Assembly: GCA_051201585.1 (NCBI GenBank)
Contig: CP179198.1
Span: forward strand, 868,001-932,000
Length of the DNA stretch: 64,000 nt
Origin: UBA868 sp016776875
GTDB lineage: Bacteria; Pseudomonadota; Gammaproteobacteria; Arenicellales; UBA868
Direction of reading: 5' to 3'
Shown here: one piece after another, positions 27,284-35,858 of the stretch
Layout: the number at the start of each line of letters is the position of its first letter
Numbering within the stretch: the stretch's first letter is position 1
Notes under the pieces: model-generated
What the model was told of the DNA's origin: nothing
The model's input: only the letters and a program-made list of their open reading frames with translations
Databases searched by the model: none
Translations under genes and position numbers: made by a program

Positions 27284-28273
27284 ATGATGAGTGATCGATT
27301 AAAACTGATTCAGGCGTTGAGCTCGAGACGAAGTCACACGGTTTCCGAGCTGGCCGTTTTAGCTGGGCTGGACGATCAAGTCGTTTTGGAGGGTCTTAAC
27401 GCCCTTCAGACAGATGGTGTTCAGATTGAAAAAACAGGTAAGGACGCTTTCCGGTTGAGTAGAGTAATCAAGCCACTGAATGCTGGACAGCTGCGCGCAT
27501 TTCTCGAATCCAAAAACTATGAGTTTGTAGAGGATTTAACCGTGCTCGACACGGTAGATTCGTCAAGCAGCTGGCTTGGCCGTAAAAATGATGCCGGCGA
27601 ATCCATTCACGGCTGGGCTTGCGTCACTGATTTTCAGAGTGCCGGCAGAGGCAGGCGGGGACGGCAATGGCAGGGGTCGCCATACGCGCACATCATGTTT
27701 TCGTTGGGATGGAAACTTGGCATTGCTTTACGGGAGATTGAAGGACTGAGTCTTTCGATCGGGTTAACGATTGCTTCTGTCATTCGTGAGCTTACCCATG
27801 TTGAGATCGGGCTGAAGTGGCCAAATGACCTCTGGTGCGGAAATCGCAAGCTAGGCGGTATATTGATTGAGACACGTCCATCGCAGACACCAACTCCTCT
27901 GGTTATTATTGGCGTGGGCCTTAATGTTGATGAACCCCGGCCTGATTTTCTAGAGATAAACCAGGGCATCACGGATCTCGCTAATCAAGCACGGAATATC
28001 GCGATATCAAGAGAGGAGTTGGCGGCGACGCTGTTGACGAAGATTGTGCAGAAACTAAAAGCGTTTCCAGGTCAGGGTTTCTCAGCTGACCAGAGCCAGT
28101 TTAATGCGTTGGATATTTATTTTGAAAAAGAAATAGAGGCCGTGTCTATTCGTGAGAAAATTTACGGGACGAGTGAAGGGGTTGATATAAAAGGTCGTTA
28201 CCAGATTCGAAGTCCAAATGGCGATCTTGCGGTGATCAGTGCTGCTGAATTGAGCCTTAGGGCCGCAGGCTAA
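27284..28273 (+). CDS. birA: Bifunctional biotin ligase/repressor BirA
   Basis: Attaches biotin to carboxyl-carrier proteins and represses biotin genes. The protein of about 329 residues has an N-terminal winged helix (VSELAVLAGLDDQVVLEGLNAL), the ligase domain with GRGRRGRQW (biotinyl-AMP loop) and LKWPNDLW, and a C-terminal SH3-like part. Two ATGs, 27284 and 27287, are possible starts. The start is 3 bases after rarA stops; coaX follows 29 bases downstream. This order is conserved near tuf in gammaproteobacteria. Confidence 0.92.
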   Translation: MMSDRLKLIQALSSRRSHTVSELAVLAGLDDQVVLEGLNALQTDGVQIEKTGKDAFRLSRVIKPLNAGQLRAFLESKNYEFVEDLTVLDTVDSSSSWLGRKNDAGESIHGWACVTDFQSAGRGRRGRQWQGSPYAHIMFSLGWKLGIALREIEGLSLSIGLTIASVIRELTHVEIGLKWPNDLWCGNRKLGGILIETRPSQTPTPLVIIGVGLNVDEPRPDFLEINQGITDLANQARNIAISREELAATLLTKIVQKLKAFPGQGFSADQSQFNALDIYFEKEIEAVSIREKIYGTSEGVDIKGRYQIRSPNGDLAVISAAELSLRAAG

Positions 28274-28302
28274 TTGCCTGAATGATGAGTTAAAGATCAA
28301 CT

Positions 28303-29049
28303 ATGTCTGATACTGCAGAAAATCTTTTGATCGACCTTGGTAACAGTCGCGTGAAGTGGGCAATTTCCAGCAAAGACGACTGGTCCGAAGGCCAGCCATT
28401 TGAAAATCGCGGAACCCGAACTGATTTCGCGGTTTGGCGGAATTTGAAACCGTCAAATATATATGTCTCAAATAGTGCGGGGGATTCTTGTTATCAGCAC
28501 CTTTGCGATTGGTGTTCGGGGACTTGGAATTTATCTCTCCAGACGCTTGAAGCACAAATTGAGCAGGCGGGAATAAAGAATGGATATCGAGACCCAAATC
28601 AATTAGGCGTCGACCGTTGGCTCGCGATGGTTGCGGCGCGGCAGATCTACCCTAGTGCTTTTGTGGTCGTTGATTGCGGAACTGCAATCACGGTGGATAG
28701 TGTTTCTGAAAAGGGCCAGTTCTTGGGCGGTGTGATCAGTATCGGCGCTCGAACAATGATTAGCGCGTTGAAAACGAAGGCACCGCATTTGTCGTCTGGG
28801 GCAATGAATTACTCGGGCGTTTTAAATTTAAATACGCAAAACGCGATTGATTCGGGCGCATTGATTTTTATCGCAGGCGGGATCGAAAGAGTGCTTAAAG
28901 AGGTAGAGTCATCATTGGGTTCAGGTTTTCCGGTGGTGATGACGGGGGGTTCTGCGTCTGCAATCGCACCCCTCATTGATGGGTCCGTGGACATACGGCT
29001 TGATCTTGTTTTGAGAGGTATGCAAATTGTGATTGAAGCAGGCTTTTGA
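28303..29049 (+). CDS. coaX: Type III pantothenate kinase
   Basis: Phosphorylates pantothenate, the first step of coenzyme A synthesis. The protein of 248 residues has the ASKHA-fold motifs of the type III enzymes: LLIDLGNSRVKW (phosphate 1), LGVDRWLAMV, and DCGTAITVD (phosphate 2). Type III enzymes need a monovalent cation and resist feedback by CoA. It overlaps the following SPOR-like gene by one base. Confidence 0.92.
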   Translation: MSDTAENLLIDLGNSRVKWAISSKDDWSEGQPFENRGTRTDFAVWRNLKPSNIYVSNSAGDSCYQHLCDWCSGTWNLSLQTLEAQIEQAGIKNGYRDPNQLGVDRWLAMVAARQIYPSAFVVVDCGTAITVDSVSEKGQFLGGVISIGARTMISALKTKAPHLSSGAMNYSGVLNLNTQNAIDSGALIFIAGGIERVLKEVESSLGSGFPVVMTGGSASAIAPLIDGSVDIRLDLVLRGMQIVIEAGF

Positions 29050-29681
29050 TGAAAATAATCCTTTTTATTCTCGTTATCATAAATATCGGAATTTATGCAT
29101 GGGCCACTCAGGCAACACCAAAGGCAGGGTTTCGGCTACCCGAAGCACAGACGGGACATAATCTAGAACAGATGGCGTTGGTTGAAGAAAAACCTGGCGT
29201 GGTCAAAGCACAAGATGGATGCTTAAGAATCGGCCCATTTTCAACGCAGCAGACCCTGGGTGGCGGCAAACAACTTCTGGTTCACCATGGTTATGGATTT
29301 ACCCAGCAAAAAACAACTGCTCGCGAGGAGCATAGCTATCAGGTTGTGGCTGGACCGTTTCGATCCGAAATTGCTCAAAATAACATTCAGTTTAAGTTAG
29401 AAGATGAAGGTGTTTCTTTCGAGCCGATCTTAAAAGGGGACGACTACTATCTTTATCTTCGCGCTTTTGCGACGGAATCCTTGGCGCTGTCATTGATTTC
29501 AGAGCTTGAGCCGCTTTCCCTGCCTTTGAATTTGGAGCGACAGGTGCGCACATTGGGGCCGTTTTACTGGCTAGAAGTGCAGGATGTCGTCACCCCGGAA
29601 AGACGCGGTAATTTAGAACAACTGAATTGGGGTGACACATTAACAGTTCTAACGCCGATCGCGTGTCCATCCGGAGGATAG
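29049..29681 (+). CDS. SPOR-domain-like membrane-anchored protein
   Basis: Protein of 210 residues with an N-terminal transmembrane segment (IILFILVIINIGIYAWA). A C-terminal globular region contains a repeated CLRIGPFST / VVAGPFRSE / RTLGPFYWLE pattern of SPOR-type domains that bind denuded peptidoglycan. The gene order birA, coaX, SPOR protein before the tRNA-tuf locus is common in gammaproteobacteria. The ATG at 29049 overlaps coaX by one base; a TTG at 29046 is also in frame. Confidence 0.72.
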   Translation: MKIILFILVIINIGIYAWATQATPKAGFRLPEAQTGHNLEQMALVEEKPGVVKAQDGCLRIGPFSTQQTLGGGKQLLVHHGYGFTQQKTTAREEHSYQVVAGPFRSEIAQNNIQFKLEDEGVSFEPILKGDDYYLYLRAFATESLALSLISELEPLSLPLNLERQVRTLGPFYWLEVQDVVTPERRGNLEQLNWGDTLTVLTPIACPSGG

Positions 29682-29739
29682 GTTATTAATTGCTGTCGGC
29701 TTGCAATTATCTGAGTAAAATACGCTAGTCTTAAGGTGT

Positions 29740-29815
29740 GCCCGCATAGCTCAGTTGGTAGAGCAACTGATTTGTAATCAGTAGGTCGTTGGTTCGATTC
29801 CGACTGCGGGCTCCA
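29740..29815 (+). tRNA. tRNA-Thr(UGU)
   Basis: 76 nt with CCA encoded. Acceptor arms GCCCGCA and TGCGGGC pair; the anticodon arm ACTGA-TTTGTAA-TCAGT gives UGU. It corresponds to E. coli thrU, which there begins the thrU-tyrU-glyT-thrT-tufB operon. Here the next tRNA of that set lies 24 kb away. Confidence 0.95.
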
Positions 29816-29817
29816 TT

Positions 29818-29833
29818 TTCTAGTTAGAAAAGC
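29818..29833 (+). terminator. Weak hairpin after tRNA-Thr
   Basis: TTTTCTAGTTAGAAAA (29816-29831 or one base either side) can form a six-pair A/T stem with an AGTT loop three bases after the tRNA CCA. It lacks a clean U-run after the stem, though TTTTT follows near 29838. It may end the tRNA transcript. Confidence 0.35.
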
Positions 29834-30008
29834 AGGGTTTTTGCAAACTAAAAAATTAGGTTGTCCGAATGAAGACAGTTTGTTCCAATCAATAGCTAGT
29901 TCATCCCCTGAATGGTTGGTGTCAAAGCAAACTCATCCACCATCTGTCCCAAAGTAATCAACTACGGCACTTCAGGCAACGACTGCCCCTTTTAATCAGG
30001 AGAAAACA

Positions 30009-30269
30009 ATGACCGACTTCCAATCCTTCCGAAACGCTGTCCTTGAAAATGATGATCTTCAGGAACAGGTTATCTCCATTATCAATACCGCAACCGCCAA
30101 TGGATCAGGTATGGGAGATGGGATAGCAACCCTTGCCAAGACTCATGGCTTTATCATCACTTCAGATGAGGTCTATGTCCATCAGGACTTTTTAGGGCAA
30201 GGTGATGACCTGACTGACTTTGAGTTGGAATTGATTAGTGGGGGTCAGAACGGCGATAGTGGCTGTTAA
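30009..30269 (+). CDS. Nif11-like leader peptide, orphan RiPP precursor candidate
   Basis: Protein of 86 residues with the features of Nif11-class leaders: FQSFRNAVLENDDLQEQV at the N terminus, a HGFIITSDEV segment, and LTDFELELISGG ending in a double-Gly cleavage site (residues 78-79). The remaining core is only QNGDSGC. An AGGAG site precedes the ATG at 30009. No lanthionine synthetase, radical SAM maturase or peptidase-type ABC exporter gene lies nearby. It could be a real precursor processed by enzymes elsewhere, or a Nif11-like relic with another role. Confidence 0.7.
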   Translation: MTDFQSFRNAVLENDDLQEQVISIINTATANGSGMGDGIATLAKTHGFIITSDEVYVHQDFLGQGDDLTDFELELISGGQNGDSGC

Positions 30270-30389
30270 CCCCATTCGTTCCAACCTCTTAACTAAATCT
30301 TCAGCCTGAAACTCGACCAATAGCCTCAGCGTAAAAAATTTCAAAAAAACGTCCATAAAACGCAACATCCTTATCGAAACCCTGACCAA

Positions 30390-31515
30390 TCAGTTAGGAT
30401 TTCCCGTAGAAGTCGTTGTTGCTTCGGTTTCGGTCCGAGCCCTGTCGTGGTCGACCCAAGCCCATAACAGCTGGTAGCCGACAGCAAGAACTACCGATCC
30501 TAGAAATAAACCGATCAGGCCCATGCCCACCATGCCGCCAAGTGCTCCGATAAGGATAACGGGCATTGGAACATTCACACCTCGTCCTAGTAATACGGGT
30601 TTAAGAATATTGTCTGCTAGTCCGGCGATCAGCAAGTAAACGGTAATTACGGTGTTCATTACTGTTGAACCATCCCCGGACATCCAAAGCCAGGCGAGTA
30701 CCGGAATCGTGACCAACATCGCCGGAAGCTGAATAATTCCAAGTAGCAGAGCGAATAAGGCGAGGATTGAAGCGCCAGGCACCCCAGCCCACAAATATCC
30801 AAGACCCAGGAATAACGCCTGAATGGCAGCCACGCCGATAACACCTGTCGCCACAGAGCGTATGGTTGCAACTGATAAAGCCTGAAATTCCCTGCCTCTG
30901 TCGCTGCCCACGAAGGCGGTAGCAATACGTCCAACCGCCGCCTCGCCTGATTGTCCGTAGGTCATCATGAAGCCCGCTATGATAACGGCGCCGAGAAAGA
31001 TCCCGACTGTCGAAATAATATCAGCGGTGCCTCCGAGGACTCCTTTGGCGAGCGCTAGTCAGCTGCTCGCCATGATTCATCAGCAAATCCTGAAAGTTAG
31101 TGGCGGCGGCCAGCCAAGTGTCATATAACGGCTCTCCAACAATGGGCCATGTTTTTACGGATTCATCTGGAGGCATGATTTGCAGAGTGCCATCTTGCCA
31201 CTCGCTGACGAGATTGCCTCCGTGTTCAATCAAAGACATGCTCAGCAATACAAGGGGGACACCAAGCAATAGCAATCCCGCGCAAGCTATAAAGGCGCCG
31301 ATCACGCCATTTCGCCAGCCGAGCGACTGATGAATTTTTGAATGAAGGGGATAGAGTGTGACCGCAAGAATCAGGGCCCACAGCATGAGGGTTGCGAAAG
31401 GCGAAAAGATTCGGGCGCAAATCCAGAAAACACCGAATGCCAAGACCAGTCGCAGCACGGCTTGCATGAAGTCATGCGAAATGCGGTTTTTTAATAACTC
31501 ATATTGGTCTTCCAC
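30390..31515 (-). CDS. AI-2E family transporter (YdiK/PerM-like), frameshifted
   Basis: Polytopic inner-membrane protein of about 375 residues of the AI-2E exporter/PerM family, with roughly eight hydrophobic segments. Family members include the quorum-signal exporter TqsA, Na+/H+ antiporters and uncharacterised YdiK. The frame breaks at about 31050-31055: NHGEQLTS continues as LAKGVLGGTADIISTVG after removing one base. A long upstream frame exists, but GTG at 31515 with an AGGA site 9 bases earlier is a better start. Substrate unknown. Confidence 0.75.
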
Positions 31516-31615
31516 AAACAAGTTCCTAAAGTCGTTATTTGAGCGCGTATTATGTACCCAAATCTCATAGATCACGAATGCAGGTTTAAGGCGGTTACGC
31601 TCTAAAGAATTCCTT

Positions 31616-31621
31616 TATAAT
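31616..31621 (+). promoter_or_regulatory. Perfect -10 box TATAAT
   Basis: TATAAT at 31616-31621, in the 330-base gap between the AI-2E start (31515) and the PQ-loop protein (31847). The -35 region 17 bases earlier is weak (near GGTTAC). A 34-codon frame begins at 31631 (MLSRVSRRTFYWP..), but nothing supports it as a gene. Confidence 0.35.
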
Positions 31622-31846
31622 GAACTAACCATGCTTTCCCGTGTTTCGCGGAGAACGTTTTACTGGCCGACATGTTTGCTGTTGTTTATCGGGAATATGG
31701 GTTTCAAACTAAGTCGACAGTCGCGCTCGGGTTGATGAAAAATATAAGTAAGGATAAATGCTTTGATGAACGTCGTTAATTTGCGAGTAAATCAACTGAC
31801 AATTACTGAACAAAAACCACTTACTTAGATCTAATTTAGGTCACTT

Positions 31847-32137
31847 ATGGCGCGACTAAAATCGACACGAATAATCGAGGCGCTCTACGCCTCTGCCGGC
31901 GTGGCGACAGCGCTTCTCACGATTCCGCAAATCATTAAGGTGTTCATTACGCATACCCAACATATAAATGGGTTGTCCTTTTTCACTTGGACCGGATACC
32001 TGTTGTTCGCGCTTATTGGATTGATTTATGGTCTGAAGAAAAAGCAATCGGCCATGGTGATTGGCTATGGATGTTGTTCGGTAACTTATATTGCGGTCGT
32101 TGTTGGGATCGCTCATGAAAGCTCTAAACATTGGTAA
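31847..32137 (+). CDS. SemiSWEET/PQ-loop small membrane transporter
   Basis: Protein of 96 residues with three transmembrane helices, the bacterial half-size SWEET architecture, which dimerises to move sugars. The PQ motif is in TIPQIIKVF (about residues 26-34). A positively charged loop (GLKKKQ) precedes the last helix. Monocistronic by appearance, with a 91-base gap before the TauD-family gene. Confidence 0.82.
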   Translation: MARLKSTRIIEALYASAGVATALLTIPQIIKVFITHTQHINGLSFFTWTGYLLFALIGLIYGLKKKQSAMVIGYGCCSVTYIAVVVGIAHESSKHW

Positions 32138-32228
32138 AAAATTTGTCGTTTGTTCGGGTATCGCGATTTGGAATTTAAATTTTACCTTAATACTTTGATA
32201 CACTGGAATTAGACGTTTAATTATTCCA

Positions 32229-33155
32229 ATGACTCCCCAACAATCAACTGACACTGATCCAATCACGATAACCCCGGTATCAGTTCACACTGGCGCTGAG
32301 ATTAGCGGGGTTGACTTGTGTCGTCCGCTTACGACGGCGCAGATCAGTCAAATACGACAGGCATTACTCCAGTGGAAAGTCATTTTTTTTCGGGATCAAG
32401 AGCTTACTCATGCCGAACATGTCTCCCTTGCCAAACAGTTTGGGGAGCCAACCCCCGCGCACGTTGTGTTTGGTAGTGATAGCGAATATCCAGAGATTTA
32501 CCCTGTCGTCAAACACCGAACTGCCCAGGCAGGAAACGTCACAGTCAGGCGGGCCTGGACGGGATGGCATACGGATATCACCGCCGCGATTAATCCACCG
32601 TCCGCTTCAATTCTTCGGTCGGTCGTTCTTCCCCCATACGGGGGGGATACGCAGTGGCTTAATATGGTCAAGGCATTTGAAGCACTCTCGCCACCTATGC
32701 AGGAATTCCTGTCTTCGCTGAGAGCTGTTCATCAATATCGCCGAGCAACCAATCCGAAGGATAAAAGCGGATATAACGAATTGATTGACGCGAAAGCCAT
32801 GGTATCCGAGCACCCACTGGTTACGGTTCATCCGGAGACATCAGAGCGGGCACTATTTGTGAATGCGGCATATGTTGACCATATCGTTGGTCTCACCCCA
32901 AGGGAGAGCCAGTGTTTATTGGAATATCTTCTCGAGCATTGCTTGCAGCCAGAGTTCATGGTGCGGTTTCGTTGGAATGCGGGGAGTGTCGCTTTTTGGG
33001 ATAACCGGGCTACTCAACATCAGGCCATCGGTGATATTTTTGAAACCGATTTTGACCGTGAACTGTATCGAATTACCCTCAACGGAGAGATTCCGGTTGG
33101 GGTAGATGGCCGAGAGTCAACTGCGGTCAGCGGCGAACCCATTAAGCCGGTTTAG
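32229..33155 (+). CDS. TauD/TfdA-family 2OG-Fe(II) dioxygenase
   Basis: Protein of 308 residues that uses 2-oxoglutarate and O2 to hydroxylate a substrate. The Fe ligands are His114 and Asp116 in GWHTDIT and His264 in WDNRATQHQ; the 2OG-binding Arg is in DRELYRITL (about 276-284). Substrates of this family include taurine, alkylsulfates and phenoxyacetates; none can be chosen here. No ABC importer gene flanks it, unlike tauABCD. Confidence 0.85.
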   Translation: MTPQQSTDTDPITITPVSVHTGAEISGVDLCRPLTTAQISQIRQALLQWKVIFFRDQELTHAEHVSLAKQFGEPTPAHVVFGSDSEYPEIYPVVKHRTAQAGNVTVRRAWTGWHTDITAAINPPSASILRSVVLPPYGGDTQWLNMVKAFEALSPPMQEFLSSLRAVHQYRRATNPKDKSGYNELIDAKAMVSEHPLVTVHPETSERALFVNAAYVDHIVGLTPRESQCLLEYLLEHCLQPEFMVRFRWNAGSVAFWDNRATQHQAIGDIFETDFDRELYRITLNGEIPVGVDGRESTAVSGEPIKPV

Positions 33156-33343
33156 TTTCTTTATTAGCCTGCATGCTTGAGCCGGATGTTTCGAGTTTTT
33201 AACTGAGTCAGTTATCCGCACGAAGCGCTTCATCGCACGATAAACATGCTCTAAATATTTTTCTCCTGCCGTGAAACTTAAGTGGGCGACTCACCACAAA
33301 AAGTGGATAGAATTCACCGCATTAAAAACTTCGGGAAAACGAC

Positions 33344-33718
33344 ATGTTTGGTCCAATTACGATTCCGTATGAAGCCGTGATGCTCTACAACGTCTGTAAA
33401 TTGAAAGAAGGCATCGAGTGGAGCGATGATCTAGAGTTCGCCATCGGCGAGATGTGTACGGCTGTTAAAGAAACTTATGATGAGTTTATTGCTGGACAGG
33501 TGTTGAAATACGCAGGCTTTATCAGCGAGGAAGGCTCGGTCGGGAGTTTTGGCCCCGAGGGCAGACACTTTGCGTTGATTACGTATTGGAAGTCATTCGA
33601 AGCTCATGAAGAATCCCATCGCGCTGAATTATTCTTGAAAGCATTTAGTGGCGTAATGGAATTTTGTTCTGAAACCAAAGAGTTGGGTTACGAGATTATG
33701 TGGCAGGGTGAAAAATAA
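33344..33718 (+). CDS. Conserved hypothetical protein, possibly ferredoxin-like alpha/beta barrel
   Basis: Protein of 124 residues, acidic, with no signal or membrane segment. Strand-helix pattern (VMLYNVCKLKEG, GQVLKYAGFI, FALITYWKSFEAHEESHR) looks like a dimeric alpha/beta-barrel of the antibiotic-monooxygenase or NIPSNAP type, where FxxHxxS-like stretches recur. This is a shape-based guess. Stand-alone gene in a loosely packed part of the accessory block. Confidence 0.62.
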   Translation: MFGPITIPYEAVMLYNVCKLKEGIEWSDDLEFAIGEMCTAVKETYDEFIAGQVLKYAGFISEEGSVGSFGPEGRHFALITYWKSFEAHEESHRAELFLKAFSGVMEFCSETKELGYEIMWQGEK

Positions 33719-33776
33719 TGGTGCTTGGTCTCGCGGAATTATTAAGCGGTCCGTGCTTGTGGATTCATGAAACAAA

Positions 33777-33968
33777 ATGAGCGAACAGGATAAATACAGG
33801 CATATCAAGAGCCCATGTATAAGCGTGTGCGAATACAACGATCATTATTACTGTACGGGCTGCAAGCGACACATGAATGAGATAATTGATTGGCTCGATT
33901 ACACCGATCAACAGCGCGATGCAGTCATGAAAGCGCTCGACGCTCGCGATATCGAAAAACCTTGCTAG
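33777..33968 (+). CDS. DUF1289 small Cys-rich protein
   Basis: Protein of 63 residues with the DUF1289 pattern SPCISVCEYNDHYYCTGCKR followed by EIIDWLDY. The Cys spacing (CxxxC, then CxxC) could bind a metal or an Fe-S cluster. DUF1289 proteins are widespread in proteobacteria, with no known function. Confidence 0.85.
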   Translation: MSEQDKYRHIKSPCISVCEYNDHYYCTGCKRHMNEIIDWLDYTDQQRDAVMKALDARDIEKPC

Positions 33969-34175
33969 AGGCCTCTCTGGGAGCCTTGCTTTAATTTGCA
34001 TTTACCCGAGACACCCTGCCGGTGTTCGAAAGCGGTTCGTTATCTGAATTCCTGCTGGTTTCATGCCTGTTGAATAGCACTCATGAACGAGAGTGATGAA
34101 CTCTGGTATGGTGATCCGAGTAAGTTTGAATGGCCCATTTGTTAATTGAGTTCGCGTAATCAGGAGGATATGAGC

Positions 34176-34487
34176 ATGGTCAGAGCGACGGTGAAAAGAG
34201 CATTAAGGCACCAGAGTATTCTGGTGATCATTGTTTTTCTGTTGGGGGTATTTGCAAGCCTATCAATTACTCCGTTTGACTCTTTTGCTGATAGTGCAAA
34301 AAAGATTGTTAATTTGCCTTCGGAAGAGGAGCAAGTTGCTATGAATGCTGCGGCTCTAATGGCAATCGCGTCTTTGGCAGTAGACTCGGAAATAGCGAAT
34401 CGCAGAGTAGTCACGCTCAACAAAGAGATTGGGTTACTTGAACGCCGAATCAGTAGTTTGGAGGAAAAAGTTTCAAATATTCCCTGA
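34176..34487 (+). CDS. Small membrane-anchored coiled-coil protein
   Basis: Protein of about 103 residues with a transmembrane helix (ILVIIVFLLGVFASLSI, about 15-31) and a C-terminal coiled coil (NKEIGLLERRISSLEEKV). AGGAGG at 34162-34167 puts the best start at the ATG of 34176; ATG 34170 and a TTG at 34146 are upstream in frame. Not recognised as any family. Could be a structural or assembly factor; no partner is visible. Confidence 0.6.
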   Translation: MVRATVKRALRHQSILVIIVFLLGVFASLSITPFDSFADSAKKIVNLPSEEEQVAMNAAALMAIASLAVDSEIANRRVVTLNKEIGLLERRISSLEEKVSNIP

Positions 34488-34544
34488 TAGAAAAATAGAC
34501 AACGGTCCAAATGCGGTACCGGGCGATCAACAGAGCGCTTGGGA

Positions 34545-35837
34545 TTAATCTCTTGCGATTAACTTCCGCAATGCTGCTGACGCCATTGGATCATCACTGT
34601 CAAGATTCCTGATATTAGCTAAGATAAGTTGTCGTGTGGGCTCACTATCAAAATCAATTTCGGTCCAGAAGCGTTTTGACGCTCGGAAATAGCCGATCTC
34701 GTCAAAAAATGAAACTCCAAAGTAGTATGCCTCCGCAACACTGTTATACGGTCGCGCATCAAATTCACCGTTGAAGTTTAATGAGAGTCGTTGCGCTCGC
34801 GCGAGCATTATGAAAAGTTCTGCCCGTGCCCGGGCTTTCTGGATAAAACTCATTTGCGGCCAGCCAAGGCGAAGCAGTCGTGCAACATCATAGGCATGAT
34901 GATTATTTTGGGTGTCCTGATAATGCCACCCATAGGGGTAGCGGATTTCTCGTGTGCGAAACGTGTTATTGACAATATCTGGCCACCTTTTAACCTGACC
35001 GTCACGATAACTCGCAATATGAAAAGTAATGCTCAGATCATCAGTCTTGATAATGCGGCCATCTTCCTCATACCACGCCCCCCAATAGGCTGTTTCTGGG
35101 TTTTGCCACTTTTCGTCCATAAACTTGATCAGTGCGGCGGCGATCGCCTCCCGTGGCCACCAGGCCGGCAGAATCGGGTCCAGATCAGGAAGGAATATCA
35201 GTTGACCAAGACTGCTGACTACCAGATTTAATTCTTTTCGCTTGTTCCAGCCGTCTCGCGCAACATTTGAAATCGTAAGCTCTTCAAAGAGTTTTGTTAT
35301 TTTTTCAGGAGTAGAGACTTCTTCTAAAAAACCAAGTCGATATTTGGGTTTTTTCCCTGAAGCCGCTAACTCTTTAAGCGGGTCCACACTGGCATCCAGT
35401 TTAAGAAACCATTCTTCGTGGCAAATACCCCACGCACCATCTCGCTCCGATTGCTTGAAAGCAAACCTCTGATCAGCGATTTTGAGACTTTCTTCAAGAT
35501 CGCCAAATCTTTTGCTTAGGTCGTTTCGTCGAGCCGTGTAGAGCATCAACCATGAAATCTCTTCGAGTATTTGGCTGGAGCATGGAAGATCTTCACCTTT
35601 TTTATTCCGGGCCAACAGTTGATTACGAGCTTCTTCATAAGTCGCGCCGAATTCTTCAATCATTTTTAGTTTGATTGAGAAGCGGGGTACTTTGCCATTG
35701 AGCCACTCGGTCGTGCTGATTTCTCCCGCTTCCTGACCGTGCGCTTCCGATGATGCCAAAAAAAATACCGAGATAACGAGTACGTAAAAAAAATGTCGAG
35801 GCCGAACGAAGAAGAAAGTATTTTGGACGGCTTTCAT
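34545..35837 (-). CDS. Exported hypothetical protein, helical
   Basis: Protein of 430 residues with an N-terminal signal peptide (FFYVLVISVFFLASSEAHG). The rest is mostly helical, with regions such as AYDVARLLRLGWPQMSFIQKARARAELF that might form an (alpha/alpha) toroid. Trp- and Asp-rich motifs (WYEEDGRI, NNHHAYDVARLLRLGW) suggest an enzyme or glycan-binding domain, but I do not recognise the family. It is 21 bases downstream of the CocE-type hydrolase and on the same strand, so probably co-transcribed. Confidence 0.65.
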   Translation of the reverse strand: MKAVQNTFFFVRPRHFFYVLVISVFFLASSEAHGQEAGEISTTEWLNGKVPRFSIKLKMIEEFGATYEEARNQLLARNKKGEDLPCSSQILEEISWLMLYTARRNDLSKRFGDLEESLKIADQRFAFKQSERDGAWGICHEEWFLKLDASVDPLKELAASGKKPKYRLGFLEEVSTPEKITKLFEELTISNVARDGWNKRKELNLVVSSLGQLIFLPDLDPILPAWWPREAIAAALIKFMDEKWQNPETAYWGAWYEEDGRIIKTDDLSITFHIASYRDGQVKRWPDIVNNTFRTREIRYPYGWHYQDTQNNHHAYDVARLLRLGWPQMSFIQKARARAELFIMLARAQRLSLNFNGEFDARPYNSVAEAYYFGVSFFDEIGYFRASKRFWTEIDFDSEPTRQLILANIRNLDSDDPMASAALRKLIARD

Positions 35838-35858
35838 ATTGCTAAGAGTGTGGCGCAG

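Noticed and set aside
31631..31735. 34-codon frame after the TATAAT box
   Set aside because: No ribosome-binding site and no recognisable features.
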